A stretch of DNA of 64,000 bases, taken from Paeniglutamicibacter sp. Y32M11 (GTDB taxonomy: Bacteria; Actinomycetota; Actinomycetes; Actinomycetales; Micrococcaceae). The stretch covers positions 1,426,001 to 1,490,000 of the forward strand of contig NZ_CP079107.1 in the NCBI RefSeq assembly GCF_019285735.1, in the 5' to 3' direction. Below are positions 1 to 8,460 of this stretch, one piece after another; positions within the stretch are counted from its first letter, which is position 1, and every line of letters starts with the position of its first letter. The notes beneath the pieces are model-generated. The model ran no database searches. It was given only the letters and a program-made list of their open reading frames with translations, and had not been told where the DNA came from. A program made the position numbers and the translations under genes.

Positions 1-768
1 CAAACGCCCTTTGGGCCACTCGGTCGTATCCTCGGCCCCGTCCTTGGCGACCTGGCCAAGATCTCCCAACGCTTTAATCCCAGCAGCGAGGCACTTGCCC
101 GGCGACTTTTGCGGGCGGGGCTGCGAATGAGCGTGCTCGACTTCCGTGCTCAACAGCTGTTGTGGTCCGCGGGGATGACCTTGGTAGGGGCGGTATTGAT
201 CGGTGTAAACATGGCCGCGGGACGGTTCAATCCGATGCTGGCCCTGGTGGTATTGATCTTCTGCGCCGTCGGAGGCTACCTGCTGCGAGACTGGTATTTG
301 GGACAGCAAAGCATCAAGCGCAGTAGACGGATCCTTAACCAATTCCCGACGATCGCCGAACTGATGGCCTTGGCGGTCGCCGCGGGCGAAAGCACCGTTG
401 GATCCATCGAGCGGGTGGCCCGTACATCCAAGGGAGCGCTAAGTGAGGAATTTTCGTTAACGTTGGCGCACGTGCGGGCGGGGGCGACGCTTGCCGAAGC
501 GCTCGCCGAGATGGCTGACAGAATCCGGCTGACGGCGATGACGCGGTTTGTTGATGCGATCACTGTGGCCAGCGAACGCGGAACCCCAATTGCCGCGGTC
601 ATGCGCGCGCAGGCTCAGGACGTACGAGATGCAGCAAAGCGCGAGCTGATGGAAACGGCCGGAAAAAAGGAGATTGGCATGATGGTTCCCATTGTCTTCG
701 GCGTACTTCCCCTGACGATCGTTTTTGCCGTTTTCCCGGGCCTCTCGCTGATCGATATGAATTACTAA
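1..768 (+). CDS. tadC: Tad pilus assembly inner-membrane protein TadC (T2SSF family), 5' truncated by window edge
   Basis: The frame is open from base 1 with no stop, so the gene starts outside the window; 255 codons are visible. The visible part has two adjacent membrane segments, a cytoplasmic helical region with the type II secretion F-domain pattern (E-L-M-A-L-A-V-A-A-G-E-S followed by an alternating helical stretch), and a final hydrophobic helix ending FPGLSLI. TadB/TadC proteins form the inner-membrane platform of the Tad (Flp pilus) machine, driven by the TadA ATPase. The small pilin-like gene and TadE-like genes that should follow in the same operon are interrupted by an integrative element about 260 bp further on. 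A TTG near 109 could be mistaken for the start, but the reading frame and family length argue for a longer protein. Confidence 0.88.
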   Translation, partial: QTPFGPLGRILGPVLGDLAKISQRFNPSSEALARRLLRAGLRMSVLDFRAQQLLWSAGMTLVGAVLIGVNMAAGRFNPMLALVVLIFCAVGGYLLRDWYLGQQSIKRSRRILNQFPTIAELMALAVAAGESTVGSIERVARTSKGALSEEFSLTLAHVRAGATLAEALAEMADRIRLTAMTRFVDAITVASERGTPIAAVMRAQAQDVRDAAKRELMETAGKKEIGMMVPIVFGVLPLTIVFAVFPGLSLIDMNY

Positions 769-955
769 CGACTTACAACCTAGGAGGCCAACCTGCACCA
801 ACACCGGTAAACGAAGCCCGCGTGGTTTCAACAGAGCAGCAGCTGCGCCCGAGCTGGACGTAGAGAACAACGGTTCATCCAGGAGTCAGAAGCGAGAACT
901 GACCCAGCTGGAACAAGGGTCCGCGGAACGTGAGGAATCCCGGGGACAGACCTAA
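761..955 (+). other. Open frame without a standard start codon between tadC and the pilin fragment
   Basis: Sixty-four codons are open and run just past the end of tadC. A perfect AGGAGG lies at about 782-787. No ATG, GTG or TTG begins this frame, only an ATT at 761. The predicted product is hydrophilic and rich in Gln, Glu and Arg. It could be a remnant of a small Tad-locus gene, a gene with a rare start, or chance. I do not assign a product. Otherwise the 769-1026 gap shows nothing but the Shine-Dalgarno sequence of the pilin gene. Confidence 0.2.
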
Positions 956-1026
956 AAGCATTTACGCATCACGTGTCTCGGTGTGAGTTCAACGCACGGG
1001 GACGCAAACCAGCAAGGAGAAGGATC

Positions 1027-1158
1027 ATGAGGATTGCACGGCAGGTGGGGATGTTGGTAGCCGGAATGGGGATCTGGCTCAGCACGAGTTTCATGAGGTT
1101 AGCCGGGCACATTAAACGTAATGAACGTGGTGACGTTCCCGGCTGGGTCATGATCTAG
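1027..1158 (+). pseudogene. 5' half of a Tad/Flp pilin-like gene, disrupted by the integrative element
   Basis: An ATG preceded by AAGGAGAAGG gives 43 codons ending ERGDVPGWVMI, then a TAG contributed by the inserted element. The segment G-D-V-P-G-W-V is the hydrophilic lead into the hydrophobic helix of the small pilin-like proteins in actinobacterial Tad loci, yet the helix itself is missing here. It is found at 18610-18714: joining codon ATC (1153-1155) to ACT (18610) continues in frame as T-L-M-S-A-L-L-V-A-A-L-L-A-V-A-G and ends at a TAG, for a 77-residue product. As it stands the fragment lacks its membrane helix and should not be assembled. Excision of the element would restore the gene. 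Confidence 0.85.
1144..1155 (+). repeat. Left attachment site core (attL) of the integrative element
   Basis: TGGGTCATGATC, identical to 18598-18609 and in the same orientation. It codes for W-V-M-I of the interrupted pilin. The bases on either side differ between the two copies, as expected of an integrase crossover region. The exact crossover dinucleotide cannot be fixed from one sequence. Confidence 0.85.
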
Positions 1159-1264
1159 AAACACCGATGTAGACTTGCCAGCAAAATAAGCGCCCTTGAG
1201 TAGCAACGACGAGGATGTGAGGTCGCAACATGCATGTGTCATTTACGGATGAGAGAATGCAAAT

Positions 1265-2455
1265 ATGACCTTGACTTCGAATTCTGTCCTAAGAGTACGT
1301 ATTATCAGCACCCTTGTTTCTATGGTCGATTTCAAGGGGCAACGGGCCGACGTTCTTGATGCTATGGCTTCCGAGTATGCCGATTTGTGGACATCGGAGG
1401 ATCTTGAGATTCGAACTTCACGCGGAACTGAATTGAAATGGCGCAACAACGCGAGCTTCGAACGCCAGGCCATGGTTAACGAAGGTTTACTCGTTGAAGG
1501 ATTGCAAGGAGTTTGGGCTCTAACAGAGAGCGGGCGCGCTCTAGCTTCTACCCTGTCGGTCCGCCATGCGAAGCAAATCGCGCGTGAAACAGCTCGTCGT
1601 GAACTGATGTGGAATGAGCTGCAAGGGCGGTTGTCGAGCGATGGAATGGCTAGCGCTGAAGACACTCGAGCAGTGGGAATGTACTCCGGTGCACGAGGGG
1701 TCTACGCCGATAAAGAGAAGACTCGTACGGAATTCGCTCCATCAGGCATCCTGGTGTCAATGCGTCATACGGGCAAGCATTACGAGGATGAAATGACAAG
1801 CGACGGGATGATCTATCACTTCCCAAAGACTCAACAACCAGGGCACGATAAGTCAGACATTGACTCGCTGGTCATGGCGCACAAGCTTGGCATGCCAGTA
1901 TTCCTAATTAGCTCGCCCGCTGAGAAACCAACGCGTAGGCAGATCTTCCGGGGGGTCATCGAAGCAGTCGATCTAAACGTTGATACTGCCCTGATTACCT
2001 TCGTTCACGATGATGCATTGCCACCTGCGGCGGAGTTCACGGACGGTGAACAGCCGTTCCAGTTGACGGACGAAGAGGTGACGACCGCCACTCGAAAGAT
2101 GACGGTTCGCCCAAATCAGAAACGATTCGCCTTCGAAGTTGTAAAGAAGTATCCGGGTGGTTGTGCGGCCTGCGGGATCATGGAGCCTTCCGTGTTTGAG
2201 GCTGCCCACGTTCATCCCAAGGCTGATCGTGGGTCCGATGATTCTCGAAACGGAATCCTCTTGTGTGCCAATCACCATAAGATGTTCGACAGGAACCTTT
2301 GGACAATAGCCCCTGACGGGTTTGGCTTCATTTTCAAACCTGGCTTTGACCCTATTGCTCTCGGGTTCAAATTCGATTTGTTAAGTGACTCGGTAGCTAA
2401 ACCAGCGCAGGAAGCTCTCTTAGCACGTCACGACAAGTGGGCTAAGTCCAACTAA
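1265..2455 (+). CDS. HNH endonuclease with N-terminal winged-helix-like and central SRA-like region; probable modification-dependent restriction enzyme
   Basis: 396 residues, first gene inside the element. The C-terminal third has a clear HNH_2-type nuclease core: Cys300-x2-Cys303, A-A-H315, N-G329-330, C334, H337-H338 and F-D-R-N. Residues about 1-105 look like a winged-helix DNA-binding unit of the Mrr_N type. Residues about 140-235 (G-V-Y-A-D-K, then D-G-M-I-Y-H-F-P-K-T and P-V-F-L-I) recall the layout of SRA/PUA-like modified-base readers; this is an impression, not a confirmed match. Reader plus HNH is the architecture of McrA-like enzymes that cut methylated or otherwise modified phage DNA. 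No methyltransferase is adjacent, consistent with a type IV system. The ATG start has only a weak GAGAG upstream. Confidence 0.75.
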   Translation: MTLTSNSVLRVRIISTLVSMVDFKGQRADVLDAMASEYADLWTSEDLEIRTSRGTELKWRNNASFERQAMVNEGLLVEGLQGVWALTESGRALASTLSVRHAKQIARETARRELMWNELQGRLSSDGMASAEDTRAVGMYSGARGVYADKEKTRTEFAPSGILVSMRHTGKHYEDEMTSDGMIYHFPKTQQPGHDKSDIDSLVMAHKLGMPVFLISSPAEKPTRRQIFRGVIEAVDLNVDTALITFVHDDALPPAAEFTDGEQPFQLTDEEVTTATRKMTVRPNQKRFAFEVVKKYPGGCAACGIMEPSVFEAAHVHPKADRGSDDSRNGILLCANHHKMFDRNLWTIAPDGFGFIFKPGFDPIALGFKFDLLSDSVAKPAQEALLARHDKWAKSN

Positions 2456-2770
2456 CTTTGCTCGTGAGTCGCGATTCAGGAGCACCACGTTGAGAATATG
2501 GAAGAGCTCCTCTCATTTGAGGGGGGAAAAGGGTCTCTATCCGGCTAGCTACTTATCGGGGACCCAATCATTGCAATTCACGTCATAAGCTGCCCAGTAG
2601 CTCTTCGGTGGCCCAATCTAGCTGAACCAGTTGCTAACCTCAGTGATATCGCCACCGGGGTTATGATCACTGGAGAACGCTGATAGTGCACGAAAGCTAG
2701 AAACGACACACGGCGAGCACAGCGGCAAAAAGCGACTAGCCAAGACCTAAATATCGGGGATGGGGAAGTT
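2456..2770. other. Intergenic region, no gene seen
   Basis: 315 bp between the HNH gene and the HIRAN-type gene. A GC-rich imperfect hairpin at about 2503-2524, followed by an A-run, may end transcription of the HNH gene. The rest has no convincing ORF or promoter. A purine-rich GGGGATGGGGAAG just before 2771 is the probable ribosome-binding site of the next gene. Confidence 0.4.
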
Positions 2771-4075
2771 TTGATCGAGTATGAATTGCCGAATGCCAAC
2801 TGGGCCAATGTTGATCTCGTCGGTGAGTATTACCGGCAGAGCACCATCATCCGCATGATCGGTGGGCGACCCAAAGCCGGCGACTCAAAACAGGTCGACG
2901 TTCGGGTTCATCTAGTACCGGAACCTGACAATCCGTATAGCCCGAACGGTGATGCCATCAGTGCTCGGATCGACGGTGACGTTGTGGGTTACTTATCGAG
3001 TGATGACGCACAAAAGTGGCACAAGGAGATCCACCGAATTGCGATGTCGGGTGCAGTAGCGGTGACTAACGGTAACGTCTTGGCCTACAACCGCACCAAA
3101 TGGGACAAAAACGGGCGCACACGGTTGGAGCTCGAAGTCAATATCAGGGTTGCGCTCCCCGATCCAGGATTTCTTGTTCCGCTGAATGCCCAGACACTCG
3201 ATGGCATTGCCATCCTGCCTTGGGGAAACGCGCTACAGGTTACTGGAGAAGATAAACACCTGCAGCATCTCTTTGAATATGTTCCGCCCGGAGGACAGTG
3301 CTTGGTAGTGCTTTCATTGCACAGCCTCGTAAATACCCTCAAAAACGGGACGATCAAGGAGCTAGTGGAGGTCCGGCTCGATGGAGAGCGCGTCGGTCAA
3401 CTAACCCCAGCATCTTCGCTTCACTTCTTGCCTACAATTGCTCATTCACAAGATATGGGCAAGACGCTCGGCGTCTGGTCGAAACTGAAAGGTTCCGGGC
3501 TTGCAGTAGAGCTCACAGTCCAAGGTGCCCGTGCAACGGACTTGCAAGACGCTTGGCTCAGGATGATGCCCACACTGCCGGGTTTGGTTCCCGAAGCTTC
3601 ATCCTACGATGTGCCAAATGCGTACATTCCGGAATCCAACAACCTGTCTAGGGGAACCAAGAGTCAAAAGCAGGCCAGCGTTTCCGCAGCTTCTTCACCC
3701 CGGCCGATGCCTAAAAAGCCACGGCAACCGGCTTCTGCTGATCTACTCGCCGGGTCCCAAACTACAAGTCGTCTTGAGTACAAAGGCGATCGAGAAAACA
3801 CTACTACCTACAGATCGGGTAAGCGAAACATCACCTTCGCCGACAAACAACGTAGGCATTCTCCCGGAGTGTGGTCCGCCGCAGCCTGGACGGTCCTCAT
3901 AACTTGTTGTCTCATCGGTCTGATCTGCACCGCTGGCGCGCCTGTCGGCCTTGTCTTTACTGGTCTATTCGTTGCACTTGGCATTTACGTATTCAGGGGT
4001 CAAAGGCTAATCGCCGAAGCGCTCCGTTTCGAACACGCTCAGAATGAACAGGACAGTGTTGACGGCCTCGATTGA
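2771..4075 (+). CDS. HIRAN-like domain protein with C-terminal two-TM anchor
   Basis: 434 residues with a TTG start, supported by the purine-rich GGGGAAG before it. Residues about 16-75 fit a HIRAN domain: V-G-E-Y-Y, then L-V-P-E-P-D-N-P-Y-S-P-N-G-D-A-I and V-V-G-Y-L-S. A second, more diverged module follows at about 145-270, with V-R-L-D-G-E-R-V-G-Q-L repeating the same strand pattern. A Ser/Pro/Lys-rich linker of about 85 residues leads to two closely spaced membrane helices (about 370-410). HIRAN domains bind DNA 3' ends or stalled forks in helicases such as HLTF; in bacteria they also occur in stand-alone proteins of unknown role. A membrane-tethered DNA-end sensor in a mobile element suggests defence, but this is inference. 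The next gene lies 112 bp downstream and is also a two-TM protein. Confidence 0.6.
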   Translation: MIEYELPNANWANVDLVGEYYRQSTIIRMIGGRPKAGDSKQVDVRVHLVPEPDNPYSPNGDAISARIDGDVVGYLSSDDAQKWHKEIHRIAMSGAVAVTNGNVLAYNRTKWDKNGRTRLELEVNIRVALPDPGFLVPLNAQTLDGIAILPWGNALQVTGEDKHLQHLFEYVPPGGQCLVVLSLHSLVNTLKNGTIKELVEVRLDGERVGQLTPASSLHFLPTIAHSQDMGKTLGVWSKLKGSGLAVELTVQGARATDLQDAWLRMMPTLPGLVPEASSYDVPNAYIPESNNLSRGTKSQKQASVSAASSPRPMPKKPRQPASADLLAGSQTTSRLEYKGDRENTTTYRSGKRNITFADKQRRHSPGVWSAAAWTVLITCCLIGLICTAGAPVGLVFTGLFVALGIYVFRGQRLIAEALRFEHAQNEQDSVDGLD

Positions 4076-4187
4076 ACAGCTCGCCGACCGCCCAAAATTT
4101 GAGACGCAATGAGCAAGGTTTGCACGTTAAAGGCGACCACATGGCAGACGTCAGCATAACGATGATGTGAAGGAAGGCTTGCACTAA

Positions 4188-5363
4188 GTGAACATCCCCC
4201 CAGACTATGAAGAGGACCCTCGGGACGCCTTCCGTCGCTTGCTGGGCGAGCTGCGCCTAGTAGCGCCTGACCACAACGCAGTTTCAGGTCCATTGGTTCT
4301 CCTAGCTGAAGTGTCGGTGAGACTTCAGCGTGAGCTGAATGAATTGGCTGGAGTCCTGAGCCAGGCGCCGCATGCTGCCAACCGCGAAGAATCAGCTCGA
4401 ATAAGTCTCCCTTCCCGGTTTGATGCGGTGGCAGAGATGTTCAAGAAGAATGTGGTGTCGCGTTACGACGATTTCTTCATTCTCGATCAGAAACTGATCG
4501 ATCTCTTTGATGGGATACGAGAGTACTTAAGTCTCGGGGATGGGGAATCTGCCTACACTGCTGCAATGTCGAGCCTTGCGGCGGTCCGGCAACTAACTTT
4601 GGAAGCTCAAAAGCGCCAGGCAGCAGAGACCGTACATAACTGGAACCGCGTCATGCTCGAAGCAGAGGGGGCTTCGGCGGGCGTTCTTTCCGGTGCCAAA
4701 GCAGCGCTAGAGCAAGCGATTTCTGCTAGGACTATGACTTCTAACGTGAACGACGACTTGAGCTCTGCATCTAGTGAGCTTGCTTCAATCCAAGAGAGGT
4801 GGAAGGACCTTGACTCGAAGCTCGAAACCCAAGAGCGACGATTTGCCATCCTTAACAAGGACAAGGCTGAGCAGGTACTCACTAGCCACTTTTCTACGTT
4901 TGAAAAGGGGCATACGGTCCGTTTTGGGACGAACTTAGGTGTGGGAATCGCTTTGATCGCATTTGGTGCGCTCTTTGGCATCTACCAGAGCGTCGACGTC
5001 TTCGGAACCTGGCAACCCCGATCGATCTATTCGGCTGCCGATGTCGCATGGAAGATCGTTATTGTCAGCAGCCTCGTTGGACTTGGCTCATATTTCCTGA
5101 AACAAGCGTCCACGCATCGCCAGCTGGTTGTGTGGGCTCAGGCGATTGGAATCCAACTGCAAACCTTTGATGCGTATACCGGGTTAGTAGACAGTCCCGG
5201 CCAGCGGAGCCAACTGCACGCAGAGTTTGCCAAGAGGATCTTTGGACCCGAGCCGACAAGCCACTCGGGTCCATGGGAGTCAGCTGCCCCATTGCCAGTC
5301 GTAATTGACCAGCTCCCATTTCTCGAGGCCTTGCTCAAAGCGAATAGTTCCCAGAAACCATGA
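4188..5363 (+). CDS. Coiled-coil protein with two-TM C-terminal module (paralogue of the 9086-10294 gene)
   Basis: 391 residues from a GTG with AGGAAGG about ten bases upstream. The first 240 residues are helical and hydrophilic with coiled-coil character. Two membrane segments follow (about 246-270 and 288-307), then a conserved cytoplasmic tail. The tail reads Q-L-Q-T-F-D-A-Y-x-G-L-V, G-Q, and E-F-A-K-R-I-F-G-P-E-P. The gene at 9086-10294 has the same tail: by hand alignment 35 of 71 residues from the second TM to the end are identical. I do not recognise a named family. The topology resembles membrane effectors of abortive-infection systems, but there is no direct evidence. It probably pairs with the HIRAN-like gene upstream. 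Confidence 0.6.
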   Translation: MNIPPDYEEDPRDAFRRLLGELRLVAPDHNAVSGPLVLLAEVSVRLQRELNELAGVLSQAPHAANREESARISLPSRFDAVAEMFKKNVVSRYDDFFILDQKLIDLFDGIREYLSLGDGESAYTAAMSSLAAVRQLTLEAQKRQAAETVHNWNRVMLEAEGASAGVLSGAKAALEQAISARTMTSNVNDDLSSASSELASIQERWKDLDSKLETQERRFAILNKDKAEQVLTSHFSTFEKGHTVRFGTNLGVGIALIAFGALFGIYQSVDVFGTWQPRSIYSAADVAWKIVIVSSLVGLGSYFLKQASTHRQLVVWAQAIGIQLQTFDAYTGLVDSPGQRSQLHAEFAKRIFGPEPTSHSGPWESAAPLPVVIDQLPFLEALLKANSSQKP

Positions 5364-5587
5364 TTCGACATCCGGCACGGTGTTATTTGGAGATGCGTAC
5401 GGTGAACAGAGCGACCAAGATCATGAATTCGTTGCTCATCGAAATGCAATTGTGCCGATGCGATGCGATGCCTATGCGGCGGTCGAGCGTGGCACGGCTC
5501 CTGCCCATCTCACGAGCCACCGTAATGTGCTTGTTACCTCGAAGGATACTGCGCTAGACCGGACTCGTGGCTTATAGCCTAGGCGCT

Positions 5588-5623
5588 AAAGAACCCCAAA
5601 CCTTCATTGGTTTCGGGTTCTTT
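5588..5623. terminator. Rho-independent terminator, probably bidirectional
   Basis: A 15-base arm (5588-5602) pairs with 5609-5623 around a 6-base loop, with one mismatch. A short T-run follows on the plus strand and an A-rich start gives a T-run on the minus strand. It lies just downstream of the minus-strand resolvase and after the plus-strand coiled-coil gene. Confidence 0.75.
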
Positions 5624-5633
5624 TGGGCGGGTG

Positions 5634-6206
5634 CTAGATCTTGATATAGCGGTAAAGAGTTGAGACGCCAATCTTCAGGGAGTCGGCAATTTCTTGCGGG
5701 GTCATCTTCCCTTCCGCGTGACGCTCTTTCGCCTTGATAACCTTTGGGTCATCTTCGGCTACTGGTCGGCGTCCACCAACGCGGCCCCGTGCCTTGGCTG
5801 CGTCGAGACCGGTCTTAGTGCGTTCGATGATTAATTCTCTTTCGTATTCGGCTAGTGCGCCAAAGATGTTGAGCATGAGACGCCCGTCTTTCGTGGTCGT
5901 ATCAATCGTCTCGTTGTCTAGTGCCTTGAACTTGACGCCACGCTTGTTGAGTTCGTTCACTAGCGTGATGAGGTTACCGAGTGACCGGCCTAGGCGGTCA
6001 AGCTTGGCGACGATGAGGGTGTCACCTTCGCGCAGTTCTTTTAGGCAGGCATCGAGTTGTGGCCGCTTAGCCAGGGCACCGCTTACGCCTTCGTCAGAGA
6101 AGAGCGTCCGCTCAGTGTCTTTCACGCCAACTCTCATTAGCGCGTCGTACTGTCCGTCCGTATTCTGACCGCCGGTACTGACTCGCATGTATCCGATAAG
6201 CGCCAT
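5634..6206 (-). CDS. Serine recombinase of the resolvase/invertase family
   Basis: 190 residues from the ATG at 6206. An in-frame ATG at 6221 would add five residues; the shorter form places the catalytic serine of Y-M-R-V-S-T at position 10, as in gamma-delta resolvase. Other hallmarks are the V-A-K-L-D-R-L-G-R-S active-site arginine motif, G-A-L-A-E-Y-E-R-E-L, and a C-terminal helix-turn-helix (T-P-Q-E-I-A, then I-G-V-S-T-L-Y-R-Y). Such enzymes resolve cointegrates or invert short segments. It is distinct from the large integrase at 16896-18560. No transposase or obvious res site is beside it, so its substrate is unknown. A good promoter lies upstream and a terminator just downstream. Confidence 0.92.
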   Translation of the reverse strand: MALIGYMRVSTGGQNTDGQYDALMRVGVKDTERTLFSDEGVSGALAKRPQLDACLKELREGDTLIVAKLDRLGRSLGNLITLVNELNKRGVKFKALDNETIDTTTKDGRLMLNIFGALAEYERELIIERTKTGLDAAKARGRVGGRRPVAEDDPKVIKAKERHAEGKMTPQEIADSLKIGVSTLYRYIKI

Positions 6207-6251
6207 GTTGTAGAGTCCCATCTAACGTCTCTCGATTGCTTCTTGTTGATT

Positions 6252-6280
6252 AGATTATGGGAATGACAACCGAGAGTCAA
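6252..6280 (-). promoter_or_regulatory. Sigma-70-type promoter for the resolvase
   Basis: On the minus strand TTGACT (6280-6275) and TAATCT (6257-6252) are separated by 17 bp. The predicted transcript begins about 40 bases before the start codon. Confidence 0.55.
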
Positions 6281-6428
6281 TTCTGGGTTGTTTCGGGAGC
6301 GCTTGGCGTCACTGTCGGTACTCCCGCTAAACGAACGTTTGATTGGACTTAGGGTGAAATCGGGAAACCACTTTCCTATCGGCATTTCACGACATACTTA
6401 GAGCAGGATCACTCACAGGGATGACGAC

Positions 6429-6902
6429 ATGGATTTAGATAAGCCCATTAGCGAGCCACCACCCGCCAGCCGCTTGATCAAGGACTATAAGCGTGAAGCG
6501 AAGGCGATACTTCGAGGTGCGCCCGGGTACAGCATCCCAAAGCTCAAGCCTTTGGCATTCACTCCCGGGCCTACCACTGCGCAAGAGCAGTTGAAGGTGG
6601 CGAAGGACGCCGCGACGGAGGTAGAGAAGCAGACTGCCCTGCTGGATGCCTTGTCGTTATTAGCTGCTGAGCAGGTGCAGACCTTGGCGGCGCTGAGCAA
6701 GGCCAGCACAGCGCAAGTGCAGACCTTGGCGGCGATGCGTCAGCTTAGCGAAGACTTGGCAGGTGAACGCAGGCGTGCGAAGTGGCACGAGGAACAGCAA
6801 GGGAAGTTCAACAAGCGCATGACTGTACTTGCATCAGTGCTAGCAGGTACGGCTGTAGTCATTCCCTTTGTCATACTTTGGATAGAACAGGCCCTCGGAT
6901 AG
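6429..6902 (+). CDS. Small coiled-coil protein with a single C-terminal membrane helix
   Basis: 157 residues. The middle (about 50-125) is a regular helix with two near-identical V-Q-T-L-A-A segments (E-Q-V-Q-T-L-A-A-L and A-Q-V-Q-T-L-A-A-M) spaced 16 residues apart, suggesting an internal duplication and oligomerisation. One strong membrane segment (about 132-152) ends the protein, as in tail-anchored proteins. The start ATG has CAGGGATG upstream. I do not recognise the family. Confidence 0.55.
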   Translation: MDLDKPISEPPPASRLIKDYKREAKAILRGAPGYSIPKLKPLAFTPGPTTAQEQLKVAKDAATEVEKQTALLDALSLLAAEQVQTLAALSKASTAQVQTLAAMRQLSEDLAGERRRAKWHEEQQGKFNKRMTVLASVLAGTAVVIPFVILWIEQALG

Positions 6903-7041
6903 GAGTGTTGTCCCTTTGCTCTGCACATGCGGAGTGCAAATCGACGCGCAAAGTGATGCGAGCACCCAACATGATTTGTCAGGCTTGGGTTGTGAGACAG
7001 CACCGTAAGGTGAGCTAGGCACACTTTCAAAGGAGAACTCC

Positions 7042-7719
7042 ATGGCCACCATTTGGATTGCAATTATCTCTGCATTCGGAGTCATTGTCGCATCCCTGAT
7101 TCAGTGGCGTTCCAACGTGGCAACAAATCGGGCTGCCACGAACCGGACGAAGGACGAGACGAAAGCGCGCGAACACCAACTGGAACGCGAGCAGGAAGAA
7201 AGAGCGGCGATTCGAGCAGAGGCTCGCGATGATGCTGTTCGGGCCAAGCGTGATGAGCAACATTCCCAGTGGCGAGTCCAACGACAGGAGCTGCATGGTC
7301 GCGGCGTTGAACTCTTGCAGAGCTACTTAGATGCAGCGAACCTGGTGAAGGGCCAACTGATGAGGGCCACCATGATGGGGATTTATACAGAGCTGAGAGA
7401 AGATGCCGCGATCTCAGATAACATCTTGCAGAAGTGCCTCGAATCCAGTGAAAAAGCTCTACTGTCGGTATCCCGGGATGTGCAGTTGATCGCAGGCCAT
7501 GACGCTTCCCTCGCATTTGTGCAGGCATTGAGCTTGAAAACCCGTCACAGCCAACTTGTATATTTTCTACGTTTGGGCTCAGCTTCGGTGCGCAGTGACG
7601 AACGTGGGCGATTCGAGATGTATAAGTCGTCACTTCAACAAATCGAGGAGACGCTGGCAGCGCTAACCGATCAAATCGCGACGTATGTGGCGCATGCACG
7701 GAATGACCTCGGAGCATAG
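7042..7719 (+). CDS. N-terminally anchored coiled-coil protein of unknown function
   Basis: 225 residues behind a good AAAGGAG ribosome-binding site. A membrane helix at residues 3-21 is followed by a highly charged helix (about 30-90, rich in Glu, Arg and Lys) and then a helical domain with conserved-looking L-L-Q-S-Y and L-T-D-Q-I-A-T-Y. The topology (short outside, long inside) is the mirror of the preceding gene product. A strong terminator follows 65 bp after the stop. No recognised domain. Confidence 0.6.
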   Translation: MATIWIAIISAFGVIVASLIQWRSNVATNRAATNRTKDETKAREHQLEREQEERAAIRAEARDDAVRAKRDEQHSQWRVQRQELHGRGVELLQSYLDAANLVKGQLMRATMMGIYTELREDAAISDNILQKCLESSEKALLSVSRDVQLIAGHDASLAFVQALSLKTRHSQLVYFLRLGSASVRSDERGRFEMYKSSLQQIEETLAALTDQIATYVAHARNDLGA

Positions 7720-7783
7720 AACGCAGGAACGAATTCGGCCACCAAACGGTCCCGTTGGTTTAAAACGTGGCCCGAACGAAGCG

Positions 7784-7812
7784 AAGAACCCCTGACAGGC
7801 GCAGGGGTTCTT
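7784..7812 (+). terminator. Rho-independent terminator
   Basis: An 11-bp perfect stem (7784-7794 with 7802-7812) and a 7-base loop. The stem itself ends TTCTT. It closes the 7042-7719 gene. Confidence 0.75.
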
Positions 7813-8004
7813 CATCATAGGAATCAGTCCAGAGGTCTTGAGTTCATATAGGACGCAATGGGATTCGGCGTGTTCGCTACGCAGCAGGCTTCGATCAACT
7901 AGCTAGGCGAACATGCCCTAGCAGACCAAGAAGTGTTGAGTTGTTCGTCAGGTAGCTTTCGGAAATTGTCGCCGGCTTGTCGGTGCCGGACCGTCAACCC
8001 GAAG

Positions 8005-8460
8005 TCAATCCATCTTGCATTTCTTCCCAATGTCGACCATCTCAATCCGATCACCATCTTTGTATCTATCCGTTAACGTGTTGGCGGACTCGGTGAAGCT
8101 GGTCATCGTCGATATGTTCTCGTTGTCAAGCACATCGGCACTTTTATAGACCAGATCCTCGAGATCTTCGATGATCCCGGTAGAGAAGTCCACGTATTCA
8201 AGGCACTTGTCATGGGCCTCGTTGACAAGCAATGTAGCGCTCACCAATTCGTCGTACTCGGTCGTCTTGCTTGCCAGAGCATTCTCCTTGTCGGTCACGA
8301 TATTCCGGACTCCAGCAATCTCTTTCGAGTGCTCCTTGTTGACCTCAACGATGGCCGCTTCGGACTTTTGACGCTCGATCCCCGTTCCGGCGAAAAATCC
8401 GCTTGCACCTCCCAAGACAAGAGCGGCGACTGCGGTTCCTGCGATTAGCTTCGTATTCAT
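8005..8460 (-). CDS. Membrane-anchored or secreted small protein of unknown function
   Basis: 151 residues from the ATG at 8460, chosen over an in-frame ATG at 8469 because GGATGGGG is then well placed as ribosome-binding site. An N-terminal hydrophobic stretch with Gly/Ala (about 5-24, L-V-L-G-G-A-S-G-F-F-A-G) is a signal anchor or signal peptide. The rest is an acidic helical region (about 25-80) and a tail with two cysteines (H-D-K-C-L and K-K-C-K-M-D) that could pair outside the cell. It points opposite to its neighbours. Function unknown. Confidence 0.5.
   Translation of the reverse strand: MNTKLIAGTAVAALVLGGASGFFAGTGIERQKSEAAIVEVNKEHSKEIAGVRNIVTDKENALASKTTEYDELVSATLLVNEAHDKCLEYVDFSTGIIEDLEDLVYKSADVLDNENISTMTSFTESANTLTDRYKDGDRIEMVDIGKKCKMD

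Noticed and set aside
1130-1170. tRNA gene as integration target
   Set aside because: Neither end of the element shows a tRNA acceptor or T-arm; the target is the pilin reading frame.
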